Shown one piece after another: positions 14,830 through 26,090 of a stretch of 39,565 nucleotides of DNA. A model generated the notes under the pieces. The model searched no databases. It was not told the origin of the DNA and worked only from the letters and a program-made list of their open reading frames with translations. Positions within the stretch are counted from its first letter, which is position 1; every line of letters begins with the position of its first letter. The translations under genes were made by a program, and so were the position numbers. This DNA comes from an uncultured Bacilli bacterium. GTDB lineage: Bacteria; Bacillota_I; Bacilli_A; RF39; UBA660. The stretch covers positions 1 through 39,565 of the forward strand of contig CANQMM010000007.1 in assembly GCA_947624955.1 (NCBI GenBank). Reading direction: 5' to 3'.

Positions 14830-16989
14830 TTAACCTCTTAGGACTTCTCTTACATAAGCAAGATGGTGGATTTCGTCGATAAAGTCATTAAGACTAGTGG
14901 CATTAGGGACTTTGACTAATATTTTGTATTTAGTTAGACCCTCTTGTTCTTCTACATCGACTTTTTCAATGTAGACATTTTTTAAACCGGCGAGCGTGAT
15001 TAAATCGGCGAGATGATTTTTGTTATTTTCGACGGTGATTTCAAGTTGGGCAGAATAAGTGTTATTAGTAGTACTATTCCACTCGACTTCAATTAATCTT
15101 TCACTATGATTTTGGATATTTGGACAATCTTTTTTATGAACTTTAACGCCTTCGCCTTTAGTGATATAACCGATTACCTTATCACCAAATACAGGATGAC
15201 AACAGTTAGCGATAGTCACAAGAATATCCCCTTCTCCGGCGACGATCAAGTCATTTTTGTAATTTTTCGGAGTCGTTTCCGGTTTATTATTCATAACTTT
15301 TTCGAGTAAGATATCTTGAACACTCTTTTTATTAGAGAAAATAACTTCTAAAATATAAGCAGCGGTAAACCTTAAAGAACCAATGGATAAATATAATTCT
15401 TCTTCAGTTGGGATTTTTAATTCTTTTAAAACTTTAGCAATATTTTCTTGAGACAAAGTGGCATTTAAACTAAGTTTTTGATGATGGATTTCTTTTTCAA
15501 GTAAAGTTTTACCTTTAGCAATATAAGTCTCGCGATCTTGCTTACTAAAGAAAGCTTTAATTTTATTCCGGGCTTGACTAGTTTTGACAATCTTTAGCCA
15601 TTCTTGTTTAGGTGTACTCGTAGAAAGGGTGTTAATTTTAATGATATCGCCATCGTTTAATTCATAATCGAGAGGAACGATGTTATCGTTAACAATCGCG
15701 CCAATAGTGGTATCCCCGATTTTAGAGTGAATACGGTAAGCAAAGTCGATAGGAGTTGCCCCTTTAGGGAGTTCGACAACATCACCTTTTGGGGTGAAGC
15801 AATAGATACTGTCATTTAATAACTCAGCTTCCATTGTGGTAGCAAATTGTTCATCATTTTCATTAGCGTTATGGGCATCAATTACATTACGGAACATCTC
15901 AAGTTTTTGTTCCATAATACTTTGAATTTTAACGGTGCCTTTTTCTTTGTAGGACCAATGGGAAGCGATACCGCGTTCTGCAATCTCATCCATTTCGTAT
16001 GTTCTAATTTGAATTTCAAATAGATAACCTTCAACCCCGAAGACGGTTGTATGTAAACTTTGGTACATATTGGCTTTGGGCATAGCAATATAATCTTTAA
16101 AACGTTTAGGAATAGGACGGAATTTGGAATGAATTAAGCCGACAGCTAGATAGCAATCACTTTCTTTTTCGACGTAAACTCTTAAAGCGAGAATGTCATA
16201 AATATCGGAAAATTTCTTACCATTATCCATCTTTTTATAGATACTATGAATCGATTTAACACGCCCTTTGATGGCAAAGTTCATACCGTGTTCAGTAAGG
16301 ATTTCACTAATATTGTCTTTCATTTCTTCGATGAGACTATTTAATTTTTCCCTTGTATCATCTAGGCGAGTTTCAATATCGTGATAGATTTCCGGCTTCG
16401 TATAACGCAAGCAGAGATCTTCTAATTCGCTTTTAAGGGAATTAATCCCTAGACGGTGAGCAATGGGGATTAAGACCTCCATCGTTTCGTTAGCTTTATT
16501 GCGTTGTTTTTCTGGCTCTAAAGCCCATACAGTCCGCATATTATGAAGGCGGTCGGCAAGTTTAATGAATAAAACGCGGACATCTTCCGCAAGACCTACT
16601 AGGACTTTTCTTAGGTGAGATGCCGTCGATACTTTGTCATCAGTTAATTCTAGACGATTAATGCGGCTGATACTCTCGACAATTTGGGCAATTTCACTCG
16701 AAAACTCGGTGGCAATTTCTTCTTTGGTCGCTCCGCCGTGGTTGATAGTTTCGTGGAGTAATGCCCCAATAATAGTGATATAGTCGACGTGTAAATCGGC
16801 TAAAATATAGGCGACATTCAAAGGGTGATTGATATAATCTTCCCCACTTAGCCTTTTTTTACCGGCATGTTTTTGACTAGCAAATTCATAAGCTTTTTTA
16901 ATTAAATTTAATTCATCCTGATTAGTTATGTGATTTTCTAATTTATTCATTAAATCGTCATAAGTGACAATAAAATTTTGTTTTTCCAT
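14830..16989 (-). CDS. rel: Rel/SpoT-family (p)ppGpp synthetase, hydrolase site degenerate
   Basis: A long RSH protein of 719 residues. Domains in order are an HD hydrolase (about 25-200), synthetase (240-345), TGS (395-455) and, after a linker and CC/zinc-like region, a C-terminal ACT domain (about 640-719). The synthetase looks intact: RFKDYIAMPKANMYQSLHTT (296-315) has the RxKD motif of Rel-type enzymes, and EIQIRT is at 325-330. In the hydrolase the family motif HDxxEDT reads H79-E-T-I-N-H-G, so the metal ligand Asp is Glu and the Glu-Asp pair is Asn-His. His55 and Asp146 remain. It is probably a synthetase with weak or no hydrolase activity. It follows the comN-like gene by 14 bases. Confidence 0.93.
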   Translation of the reverse strand: MEKQNFIVTYDDLMNKLENHITNQDELNLIKKAYEFASQKHAGKKRLSGEDYINHPLNVAYILADLHVDYITIIGALLHETINHGGATKEEIATEFSSEIAQIVESISRINRLELTDDKVSTASHLRKVLVGLAEDVRVLFIKLADRLHNMRTVWALEPEKQRNKANETMEVLIPIAHRLGINSLKSELEDLCLRYTKPEIYHDIETRLDDTREKLNSLIEEMKDNISEILTEHGMNFAIKGRVKSIHSIYKKMDNGKKFSDIYDILALRVYVEKESDCYLAVGLIHSKFRPIPKRFKDYIAMPKANMYQSLHTTVFGVEGYLFEIQIRTYEMDEIAERGIASHWSYKEKGTVKIQSIMEQKLEMFRNVIDAHNANENDEQFATTMEAELLNDSIYCFTPKGDVVELPKGATPIDFAYRIHSKIGDTTIGAIVNDNIVPLDYELNDGDIIKINTLSTSTPKQEWLKIVKTSQARNKIKAFFSKQDRETYIAKGKTLLEKEIHHQKLSLNATLSQENIAKVLKELKIPTEEELYLSIGSLRFTAAYILEVIFSNKKSVQDILLEKVMNNKPETTPKNYKNDLIVAGEGDILVTIANCCHPVFGDKVIGYITKGEGVKVHKKDCPNIQNHSERLIEVEWNSTTNNTYSAQLEITVENNKNHLADLITLAGLKNVYIEKVDVEEQEGLTKYKILVKVPNATSLNDFIDEIHHLAYVREVLRG

Positions 16990-17003
16990 GTAGTAAGACT
17001 CCT

Positions 17004-17255
17004 TTATATTTTTCTTAAGGTTTTATGGACATATTCATCGATTAAATCATTATCGGTATGTAAAATGTCATCGACAATATCGTATAAGGTTAAATTATTT
17101 TTATTCGGCCATTTTTGGTCTTTTAAGTAATTCCAAATATCTTCTTCGGTGATATAGGAATAGTGATGAGCGTGCAACTCCCTTTTTTTCGTGGACAAGG
17201 CCGGTAAAACGCGATGATATAATTCTTCGATATTAGTAAAACGTAATTCGTCCAT
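17004..17255 (-). CDS. comN: ComN-like post-transcriptional regulator
   Basis: This 83-residue protein has the pattern of the ComN/YrzD family: LYHRVLPALSTKKRELHAHHY, then ITEEDIWNYLKDQKW, then LYDIVDDILHTDNDLIDEYV. In B. subtilis ComN acts on comE operon mRNA and associates with DivIVA; that function is known for the family, not shown here. The neighbour is also right: comN lies next to spoVB in Bacillus, and here a SpoVB-like gene is divergent 76 bp away. The start is preceded by AAGGTGAT. It heads the comN-rel-dtd transcription unit. Confidence 0.72.
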   Translation of the reverse strand: MDELRFTNIEELYHRVLPALSTKKRELHAHHYSYITEEDIWNYLKDQKWPNKNNLTLYDIVDDILHTDNDLIDEYVHKTLRKI

Positions 17256-17331
17256 AAAATCACCTTAAATTCTATTTTTATACATATATTTAATTATATA
17301 ACAATTTTAAAATTTATAAAAGGGTGAATAT

Positions 17332-18621
17332 ATGAAGAATAAATTTGTAAAGGCGACGTTGATTTTAATTATTAGTGGTTTAGCAACGAAGATTTTAGGT
17401 ATGGTTACCCGAATTTTATATACGCAAGCATTAGGTGATGAGGGCATTGGAATCTATTCGTTAATTATGCCGACTTATTCATTACTACTAACTTTTGCTG
17501 TCTTAAGTATGCCATTTGCAATTAGTAAGTGTGTAGCAGAAAGCAAACGAAAAGCCAAGAATATTTTATCTTCGGCTTTGGTAATTATGTTAGGAGTCAA
17601 TGTCATTGTAATTAGTGTAATGTTTTTATTTAGCAAGTTTATTGCCATCTATTTACTCAAAGATATGAGAGTTTATTATCTACTCATAATTTGTAGTCTT
17701 ACTTTACCATTTATATCGATATCAAGTATTATTAAGGGATATTTTTTTGGTAAACAAGAAATGCTTCCCAATGCAATATCGAATATTATTGAACAGATTA
17801 TTAGAATTATTTTAATTATCTTTATTTTACCGGTATTTGTAAAAAGAGGAATAATGGAAGGGGTTAAATTTTTATTAATTATCAATATAGTTACGGAAAT
17901 TGCTTCGATATTAGTCTTAAGTTTTTTCTTACCGAAGAAGAATTTACTTGATTTAACTAAGATTAAACCGAAGTATGAGGTATCTAAAGAGTTAATGAGT
18001 ATTTCCATCCCTTCGGTATTTGGTAGATTAGTGGGAAACATTGGGTATTTTTTAGAACCGATAATTCTAACCAACATATTACTTTATGGCGGCTTTTCCC
18101 GTAACGAAATTGTTTTAGAGTATGGTTTTTATAATGCTTATAGTGTCTCTTTGTTGTTAATGCCTTCATTTTTTATCAATGCTCTATCGCAGACATTATT
18201 GCCGGAGATTACGCAATTTTATGCCATTAGAGACTATCAAATGGTGAAAAAACGGTTAAAACAAGGGATTATTTTTGCCTTATTAATCGGTTGTGGCTTT
18301 TCGATGGGGATTTGGTTTTTCCGAAGAGAATTACTGCAAATTTTATATCACACGAGCAATGGCATCAACTATATCAATGTTTTAGCTCCTTTCTTCGTGT
18401 TATTTTATTTAGAAGCTCCCCTATCGAGTGTGCTTGTAGCAACCGACCAAGTAAAAGTATCGACAAAAATCAGTATTTGGGGTGTCGTTATTAAACTCTT
18501 AAGTATGAGTATCCTAGCTTATATGGGTTTAGGAGTTATGGCTTTGTGTTATGCCGAGATTATCAATATAGTATTTATTGTTGTAAGTGATGCCTATGCC
18601 CTAAAAAAGCACCTAAAATAA
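17332..18621 (+). CDS. MOP-superfamily flippase, SpoVB/MurJ-like
   Basis: The 429 residues are almost wholly hydrophobic and form about 12 membrane helices. The beginning, with KATLILIISGLATKILGMVTRI, and the later PSVFGRLVGNIGYFLEPIIL are typical of the polysaccharide exporter/SpoVB branch of the MOP (MATE-related) superfamily. These proteins flip lipid-linked precursors such as lipid II across the membrane. It is shorter than SpoVB (about 520), mostly at the C-terminus. With ftsW in the same window, a role in peptidoglycan synthesis is plausible but not proven. AAGGGTGA precedes the ATG, and a TAAAAT box lies 18 nt upstream of it. Confidence 0.82.
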   Translation: MKNKFVKATLILIISGLATKILGMVTRILYTQALGDEGIGIYSLIMPTYSLLLTFAVLSMPFAISKCVAESKRKAKNILSSALVIMLGVNVIVISVMFLFSKFIAIYLLKDMRVYYLLIICSLTLPFISISSIIKGYFFGKQEMLPNAISNIIEQIIRIILIIFILPVFVKRGIMEGVKFLLIINIVTEIASILVLSFFLPKKNLLDLTKIKPKYEVSKELMSISIPSVFGRLVGNIGYFLEPIILTNILLYGGFSRNEIVLEYGFYNAYSVSLLLMPSFFINALSQTLLPEITQFYAIRDYQMVKKRLKQGIIFALLIGCGFSMGIWFFRRELLQILYHTSNGINYINVLAPFFVLFYLEAPLSSVLVATDQVKVSTKISIWGVVIKLLSMSILAYMGLGVMALCYAEIINIVFIVVSDAYALKKHLK

Positions 18622-18636
18622 ATATATGATGACTCT

Positions 18637-18657
18637 AAAAAAGCTCCTTTAGGGAGC
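18637..18657 (-). terminator. terminator of the DUF421 gene
   Basis: GCTCC (18643-18647) pairs with GGAGC (18653-18657), followed on the minus strand by six T. It lies ten bases beyond the stop of the DUF421 gene. Confidence 0.75.
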
Positions 18658-18666
18658 GAAGCAACT

Positions 18667-19320
18667 TTAATTAGTTATTAAATCTTTTTTCTTAATGATA
18701 AAAATTTTATGACCTTTATAGAAAGCGTAGAAGATATCATCGACTTTCAATCCTTGTTTACGTAAATTACTGATTAACCAAGTTTTAGTCTTTTTAATGG
18801 ACTTTAGGGTATTTAATTGGATATCACTATCGATGATGAGCGGCATAGGATAGTTCGTATTGATTTTTAGGAAATTATATTCAAATATCGATAATTTACC
18901 ATTAGGTTCTAGGATGGCGTATTCGACGTCTTCGATAGATTTAATCGATTTTTGCCTTAAAGATAGGAGTAAGTCATCCATACTATATCTTTGTTTAACC
19001 ATTTCTTGATAATTAATTTGTCCTTTTTTAATGATGACCGATGGTTTACCACTCAAGACGGAACGAACTTTTTTAGATTTGATAGAAATAAAGGCAAGAA
19101 CTAATTCAAGTAACACTAATGAAGCTATCGGTAAAATAGTATTAAATATCGAGTCATTAATGTTTTCAATACTAATAGCGACTAATTCTGCAATAAGGAT
19201 CGAGACGATTAAATCGATAATGCCTAATTGCCCGATTTCTCTTTTACCCATAATCCGGTAAGCGAAAGTAATAAAGAAATAGAAGAAGATTGTTCGATAG
19301 ACAATCGTAAATATTTGCAT
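18667..19320 (-). CDS. DUF421 (YetF/YkjA/YrbG-type) membrane protein
   Basis: Three N-terminal membrane helices (about 5-85) are followed by a cytoplasmic alpha/beta domain. Family motifs are RIMGKREIGQLGIIDLIVSILIAELVA, the KPSVIIKKGQINYQEM strand, RYSMDDLLLSLRQK and IEDVEYAILEPNGKLS. Function in the family is poorly known; some relatives affect spore germination or the cell surface. I choose the ATG ending at 19320 because AGGTGA lies just before it, rather than an ATG 33 bases upstream; this gives 217 residues. It is divergent from the YrzE-like gene. Confidence 0.85.
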   Translation of the reverse strand: MQIFTIVYRTIFFYFFITFAYRIMGKREIGQLGIIDLIVSILIAELVAISIENINDSIFNTILPIASLVLLELVLAFISIKSKKVRSVLSGKPSVIIKKGQINYQEMVKQRYSMDDLLLSLRQKSIKSIEDVEYAILEPNGKLSIFEYNFLKINTNYPMPLIIDSDIQLNTLKSIKKTKTWLISNLRKQGLKVDDIFYAFYKGHKIFIIKKKDLITN

Positions 19321-19393
19321 AAAATCACCTATTTTTATTATGGTCAGTTTCATATATTTTTAAACATTACCATAGAATTAATTAGGTGATAGA

Positions 19394-19753
19394 ATGAATA
19401 ATTGGAAATGGTATTTAAAAGATGTCTTACTATTTATGGGAATTGTTTTAGGAGTTACTTTATTAATTAGTACTTTAAGTTTTTTTACCAATATCAGTTC
19501 AAAAATAATTTCATTATTAATATTAATCGGGGTGATTGGAGCTTTCTTCTTCCTCGGTTATCAAGCAGGACGCAAAGCGAGTAGTAAAGGATATATAGTC
19601 GGTCTAGGTGTGGGGGCAGTAGCAGTTTTAGTAATGTTTATATTGAGTGCCATATTCTGGGGATTTCATCTTGGACTTAGTAAAATAATTTATTATGTTG
19701 TTCTAATCTTAAGTAGTACTATTGGTTCAATGGTGGGAATAAATAAAAAATAG
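19394..19753 (+). CDS. TIGR04086/YrzE-family membrane protein
   Basis: A 119-residue protein with four predicted membrane helices and little else. The layout, including the second-helix end YQAGRKASSKGYIVGLGVGA, fits the TIGR04086 (YrzE) family, which lies between spoVB and tgt-queA in Bacillus as it does here. Its function is unknown. AGGTGA precedes the start, and TAGAAT is 15 nt upstream of the ATG. Confidence 0.75.
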   Translation: MNNWKWYLKDVLLFMGIVLGVTLLISTLSFFTNISSKIISLLILIGVIGAFFFLGYQAGRKASSKGYIVGLGVGAVAVLVMFILSAIFWGFHLGLSKIIYYVVLILSSTIGSMVGINKK

Positions 19754-19764
19754 GATTTTCTTAT

Positions 19765-19775
<11 letters not shown>
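19745..19775. terminator. terminator between the YrzE-like gene and the tgt operon
   Basis: AAATAGGAT (19748-19756) pairs with ATCCTATTT (19767-19775). On the minus strand the stem is followed by six T, so it serves mainly the convergent minus-strand operon. Confidence 0.75.
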
Positions 19776-22251
<2,476 letters not shown>

Positions 22252-22286
22252 ATTAATCACGTCTTTCTTTAACTGTTAAATTATAA

Positions 22287-23159
22287 CTAAATTAGGGATG
22301 AATGTCTATATCTTCGCAATGTTTTGGATATTATTTTAGTAATAAACGGAGCGATGAAGATAACGATATAGACGCTTTCATAGACATTGAGGGTGCTAAC
22401 GAGTAGCGCGCTAGTAATGCCAATAAATAAGGAGTAAATTAAAGTATCTTGTTTGGTAATAGGACTATAGATTGGAATAGTAGCTAGAAAGATGCTACTA
22501 AAGATAATTGTACTATTTAGGAAATTATGAAGAATAGTTGTAAAGCCATAAAAAGGACTTAAAATTAAGGATGTCAGAATAAAACTCCCGATAATTAATG
22601 GCGGAATGGTCTTTTTATAGATGGCCGTATTAAATAAAAAGATATAACTAATTAGACATAAGATGGTGCTTGTTGCGGAAATTCCCCCAAAACTTCGGCC
22701 AAAGAATAAATCTAAGGGACTGTAATAAAGATTGGTACTCAATTCATAACTATTTTGATAGGTATAGGTAGCAAATAAGACAAGATATAAGGCGATGATG
22801 ATTTTCGGTAAGATGAATAGATTAATGGGCTGATGGATAAATTTATTAAGCAAAAGGGTACCAATTAAACAGATTAAATAAATGATTATAGGGGTGTTAA
22901 TTGGGATAATCATCGCGCTAATTAGACAAAGTAAAGGCGTAAAGGAATTACTTACATCGTGATGTTGGAAATATTCAAAAGCATAACCGAAGAAATAAGC
23001 GCCAATAGGGATAATTAAAGGTTTTAAAATTATCCATAAATTAGATTGATAATAAAGATAAGGAATTATCCCATTTTTGTAAACCCCATATAAAATTAAA
23101 GGAATAAGGCAAAGGGTATAATTAGTAATTATTTTATTAATGGAATTATTACTGTGCAC
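22287..23159 (-). CDS. RnfD/NqrB-like membrane protein
   Basis: The 290-residue hydrophobic protein has about nine to ten helices. Residues 146-176, SPLDLFFGRSFGGISATSTILCL, resemble the region of RnfD/NqrB that carries a covalent FMN on Thr in an S-G-A-T-like motif; here it is S161-A-T163-S. Conserved RnfD-like features also include the helix after it with KKTIPPLIIGSFILT. In Rnf/Nqr complexes this subunit passes electrons to flavin in the membrane. The start is GTG, set by GGAGG eight bases before it inside the end of the RnfC-like gene, which it overlaps by 11 bases. No rnfA, B, E or G neighbours are seen. Confidence 0.62.
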   Translation of the reverse strand: MHSNNSINKIITNYTLCLIPLILYGVYKNGIIPYLYYQSNLWIILKPLIIPIGAYFFGYAFEYFQHHDVSNSFTPLLCLISAMIIPINTPIIIYLICLIGTLLLNKFIHQPINLFILPKIIIALYLVLFATYTYQNSYELSTNLYYSPLDLFFGRSFGGISATSTILCLISYIFLFNTAIYKKTIPPLIIGSFILTSLILSPFYGFTTILHNFLNSTIIFSSIFLATIPIYSPITKQDTLIYSLFIGITSALLVSTLNVYESVYIVIFIAPFITKIISKTLRRYRHSSLI

Positions 23160-24246
23160 GAGAATCGCCTCCTAGACTAATATGGGCGGGACAGTTATAA
23201 GTACATAAGCCGCAACGGCGACATTTTTTTATTTCTTCAGGATCTAGAGGATTAATTTGGAAAGGACAAGACGTGTAGCAAATGCCACAATTGATGCACG
23301 GTAGAGGTTTATCTTCTTGTGGTGGCAGAATGTAAAGAGCTTTGGTTGTGTTATCGATCAGGTAATTAAAAGGGTCGATAGTTTGCTTTAATAAAAGATT
23401 ATTTAAATAATAAATTTGGTCTTTCGGAAGATTAAATTCGGTAATGATATCATTAAGGTTGGTATAGAGTTTGGTCTTTAAGATGAAAGACTTGCCACTT
23501 GGAATAATTATCGACAGATAGATTTCGGATAAGGGACGGAGTCTTTTAATTATTTCGTTAATCTCTAATAGTTCTTCGATGGTTATTAAAACCGTATTTG
23601 CCTCTTCTAAAGAAAGCTTATTACAGAGGATTTCTTTATAACCTAAAGGATACTCATCATTTAAGTAACGATATTGAATAAAGGGAAAACTACCAACGTG
23701 GTCATTATAGAATGCGATAGTTTCAGCATCAGTGTTTTTTAAAGTGAGAATAAATTCTTCGGGTTTTATAGTGGTATTTAATATTTCGCAAGTTTCTAAA
23801 ATTATTTCGCTTAAATTATTTAATAAATAAGTGCGGGTGTTAACATAGGGAACATCGTCGATACCATTAATGAGGATGGTGTGCGGAGATTTGGCTAGTT
23901 CTTCGATGATTTGCGGATTGGAAAAATGATAAGTCTGCAAGAGTTTAAAGATAATTTGGTCAGTATATTTAGCATATTTACTCGCTCTTTTCGGGGCTTC
24001 ATAGTTTTCCATAAAATCATTTTTGATGATTATTTGTTTTTCTTTAACGGCATAAATACTACCGGAAACGGAGGAAAAACAAACCGGGTCTTTAGTGACA
24101 ATCGAGTCTTTATATACCGAGCTTCCTTGAGTCAAATCATCTATTAAAGAACCATTTAAATAAATATAATTAGGATTTAAATATGTGGATATATTAGATT
24201 TGTAAGTAACATTTAAATCTTTGTTTAAACGACATGTTTGATACAT
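23149..24246 (-). CDS. RnfC-like iron-sulfur protein lacking the glycine-rich loop
   Basis: The 365-residue protein matches RnfC in its N-terminal barrel/lipoyl-like part (GSSVYKDSIV...FSSVSGSIYAV, about 35-65), then TILINGIDDVPYVNTRTYLL (123-142), which corresponds to the IINGxECEPYLxxDxRL region. Two ferredoxin clusters end it: C317-C320-C323-C327 and C342-C345-C348-C352. The GxGGAxFPTxxK loop that binds FMN/NADH in true RnfC is absent; the place before residue 123 is helical and has no glycines. It should bind two 4Fe-4S clusters but probably not NADH. It follows uvrC by 11 bases and overlaps the RnfD-like gene. Confidence 0.7.
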   Translation of the reverse strand: MYQTCRLNKDLNVTYKSNISTYLNPNYIYLNGSLIDDLTQGSSVYKDSIVTKDPVCFSSVSGSIYAVKEKQIIIKNDFMENYEAPKRASKYAKYTDQIIFKLLQTYHFSNPQIIEELAKSPHTILINGIDDVPYVNTRTYLLNNLSEIILETCEILNTTIKPEEFILTLKNTDAETIAFYNDHVGSFPFIQYRYLNDEYPLGYKEILCNKLSLEEANTVLITIEELLEINEIIKRLRPLSEIYLSIIIPSGKSFILKTKLYTNLNDIITEFNLPKDQIYYLNNLLLKQTIDPFNYLIDNTTKALYILPPQEDKPLPCINCGICYTSCPFQINPLDPEEIKKCRRCGLCTYNCPAHISLGGDSRAQ

Positions 24247-24257
24247 ACATACTACAC

Positions 24258-26021
24258 CTACTTCTTATAATTATTGAGATATTCTTGTAATAAAGTCGCA
24301 GTCTTTAGGGGAATTATTTGGGTTAATTCATCGAGAGAGGCTTCTTTCATTTTAGCAACACTACCAAAATGCTTAATTAATTCTTTTTTTCTTTTCGGGC
24401 CGATGCCTTCGATATTATCTAAGATACTAGCAATCGAACCTTTAGAACGGATGGTGCGGTGGTAGTTAATGGTATAACGGTGAACTTCATCTTGCATTCT
24501 AGTTAGATAATGGAAGACATCTTGGGAATGGTCAATGGCAATGACTGATAAATCACTATCGATTAATTCATTGGTACGGTGGTGGTTATCTTTTTTAAGA
24601 CCGACTACTTTAATTGGCAAACGAAGATTTTCAAGGACCTCACTCGCAGCTCTTATTTGGTTTTCTCCCCCATCGACAATGATTAGTTCGGGTAGTTCAC
24701 TTTTTTCGACCATCGCTCGGTAGTAACGGCGGTAAATAACCTCTTGCATCGTATGGTAATCATCGTTTTGGTCAACGGTTACTTTATATTTACGATATTC
24801 TTTTTTACAAGGGACACCATTTTTAAAAACAACCATACCACTAACGGAAAAACTACCAAAAAGATTGGAATTATCGAAGATATCGATACGATTGAGATTA
24901 GGAAGATGCAGTAAATTTTTTAAATCTTCATTAGCTTTAATACTCCTATTTTCATCTCTTTTAATGAGAGTCATTTCTCTTTCTAAATTATGTTTAGCAT
25001 TGGAAATGGCCATATCGAGGAGTTGTTTTTTATTGCCTCTTTGAGGGGTTAAGACTTTGGTATTCAAGATATTAGCTAAAATCTCTTGATTTATTTCGCT
25101 AGATACTAGAACTTCGGAAGGAACTTCGTTTTTTAAGTAAAATTTGGCAAGGTAATATTCGAATTCATCGACGGGTTCACCAATAATAGGGAATATTTTA
25201 CTTTGACTACCGACAAGTTTACCGTTGCGGATAAAGAAAAGTTCAATACTTAGATAGCCATTATCAAAATAATAAGCACAGATATCACGATTGACAAAGT
25301 CGTGGAGTTCAACTTTTTGCTTATTCATAATAATTTTAATATATTCGAGTTCATTTTTTAAATTGAGGGCCATTTCGTAATTCATAGCTTCGGAATACTC
25401 ATTAATTTTGGCTTTCAATTTATTGGTAATTATTTCGTCATTACCGCGAAGGAAGGAAAGAATATCTTTTTCCATTTCGACGAGTTTAGCACTATCGACT
25501 TTTTTAATACAATAACCGAGACATTCGCCAATATGATAATAAAGACAGACGTCTTTAGGCATACCTTCACATTTTTTTAAAGGATACAAGCGGTTTAAAA
25601 GACCAACTATGCGGCGAGCAGCATAACTATTGGGATATGGGCCGAAGATTTTCCGATCTTTATTTCTTTTTAACTTAGTATAACGAGCAACTTTTAAATG
25701 GGGAAAAGGATGGGAGTTATACTCGATATAGGGATAGGTTTTATCATCAGTAAGTAAGATATTATATTTAGGGTCATACTGTTTAATTAAATTGATTTCA
25801 ATGATGAAAGCTTCTAGTTCGCTACTAGCGACGATATAAGTAAAATCGGCGATCTCACTAATCATTTTAGCGGTCTTACCGGTATGCGTACGATTAAAGT
25901 AAGAGGACAAACGTTTATGGAGGTCTTTAGCTTTACCGACATAAATAATCGTGCCACTAGAATTTTTCATTTGGTAACTACCGGGTTTATGCGGTACTAA
26001 GGCTAATTTCTCTTTAAACAT
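24258..26021 (-). CDS. uvrC: UvrABC excinuclease subunit C
   Basis: UvrC makes both incisions in nucleotide excision repair. The domains are in normal order: GIY-YIG nuclease (PGSYQMKNSSGTIIYVGKAKDL, about 12-33), a Cys region (about 140-165), a UvrB-binding UVR motif near 190-225, the RNase H-like EndoV domain with IDIFDNSNLFGSFSVSGMVVF, and a C-terminal helix-hairpin-helix (NIEGIGPKRKKELIKHFGS). The length of 587 is typical. A TATAAT box 16 nt upstream and GGTGAT set the start. It lies close to trxA and cvpA, as in Bacillus. Confidence 0.96.
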   Translation of the reverse strand: MFKEKLALVPHKPGSYQMKNSSGTIIYVGKAKDLHKRLSSYFNRTHTGKTAKMISEIADFTYIVASSELEAFIIEINLIKQYDPKYNILLTDDKTYPYIEYNSHPFPHLKVARYTKLKRNKDRKIFGPYPNSYAARRIVGLLNRLYPLKKCEGMPKDVCLYYHIGECLGYCIKKVDSAKLVEMEKDILSFLRGNDEIITNKLKAKINEYSEAMNYEMALNLKNELEYIKIIMNKQKVELHDFVNRDICAYYFDNGYLSIELFFIRNGKLVGSQSKIFPIIGEPVDEFEYYLAKFYLKNEVPSEVLVSSEINQEILANILNTKVLTPQRGNKKQLLDMAISNAKHNLEREMTLIKRDENRSIKANEDLKNLLHLPNLNRIDIFDNSNLFGSFSVSGMVVFKNGVPCKKEYRKYKVTVDQNDDYHTMQEVIYRRYYRAMVEKSELPELIIVDGGENQIRAASEVLENLRLPIKVVGLKKDNHHRTNELIDSDLSVIAIDHSQDVFHYLTRMQDEVHRYTINYHRTIRSKGSIASILDNIEGIGPKRKKELIKHFGSVAKMKEASLDELTQIIPLKTATLLQEYLNNYKK

Positions 26022-26037
26022 AATATCACCATTAACA

Positions 26038-26043
26038 ATTATA
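26038..26043 (-). promoter_or_regulatory. -10 box of the uvrC operon
   Basis: TATAAT on the minus strand, 16 nt before the uvrC ATG; the -35 match is weak. Confidence 0.45.
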
Positions 26044-26067
26044 CTAAATTATCCGGTATTTTGCATT

Positions 26068-26090
26068 AAAAAAAGAGTAATTACTTACTC
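26068..26090 (-). terminator. terminator of the 26.1-26.6 kb hypothetical gene
   Basis: GAGTAA (26085-26090 read on minus) pairs with TTACTC (26075-26080), followed by seven T on the minus strand. The hairpin includes the stop codon. Confidence 0.8.

Noticed and set aside
22287-24246. RnfC-like protein as QueG (epoxyqueuosine reductase)
   Set aside because: The N-terminal barrel and the INGxDxxPYVxTRxYL region match RnfC, and the QueG cobalamin-binding plan is not seen.
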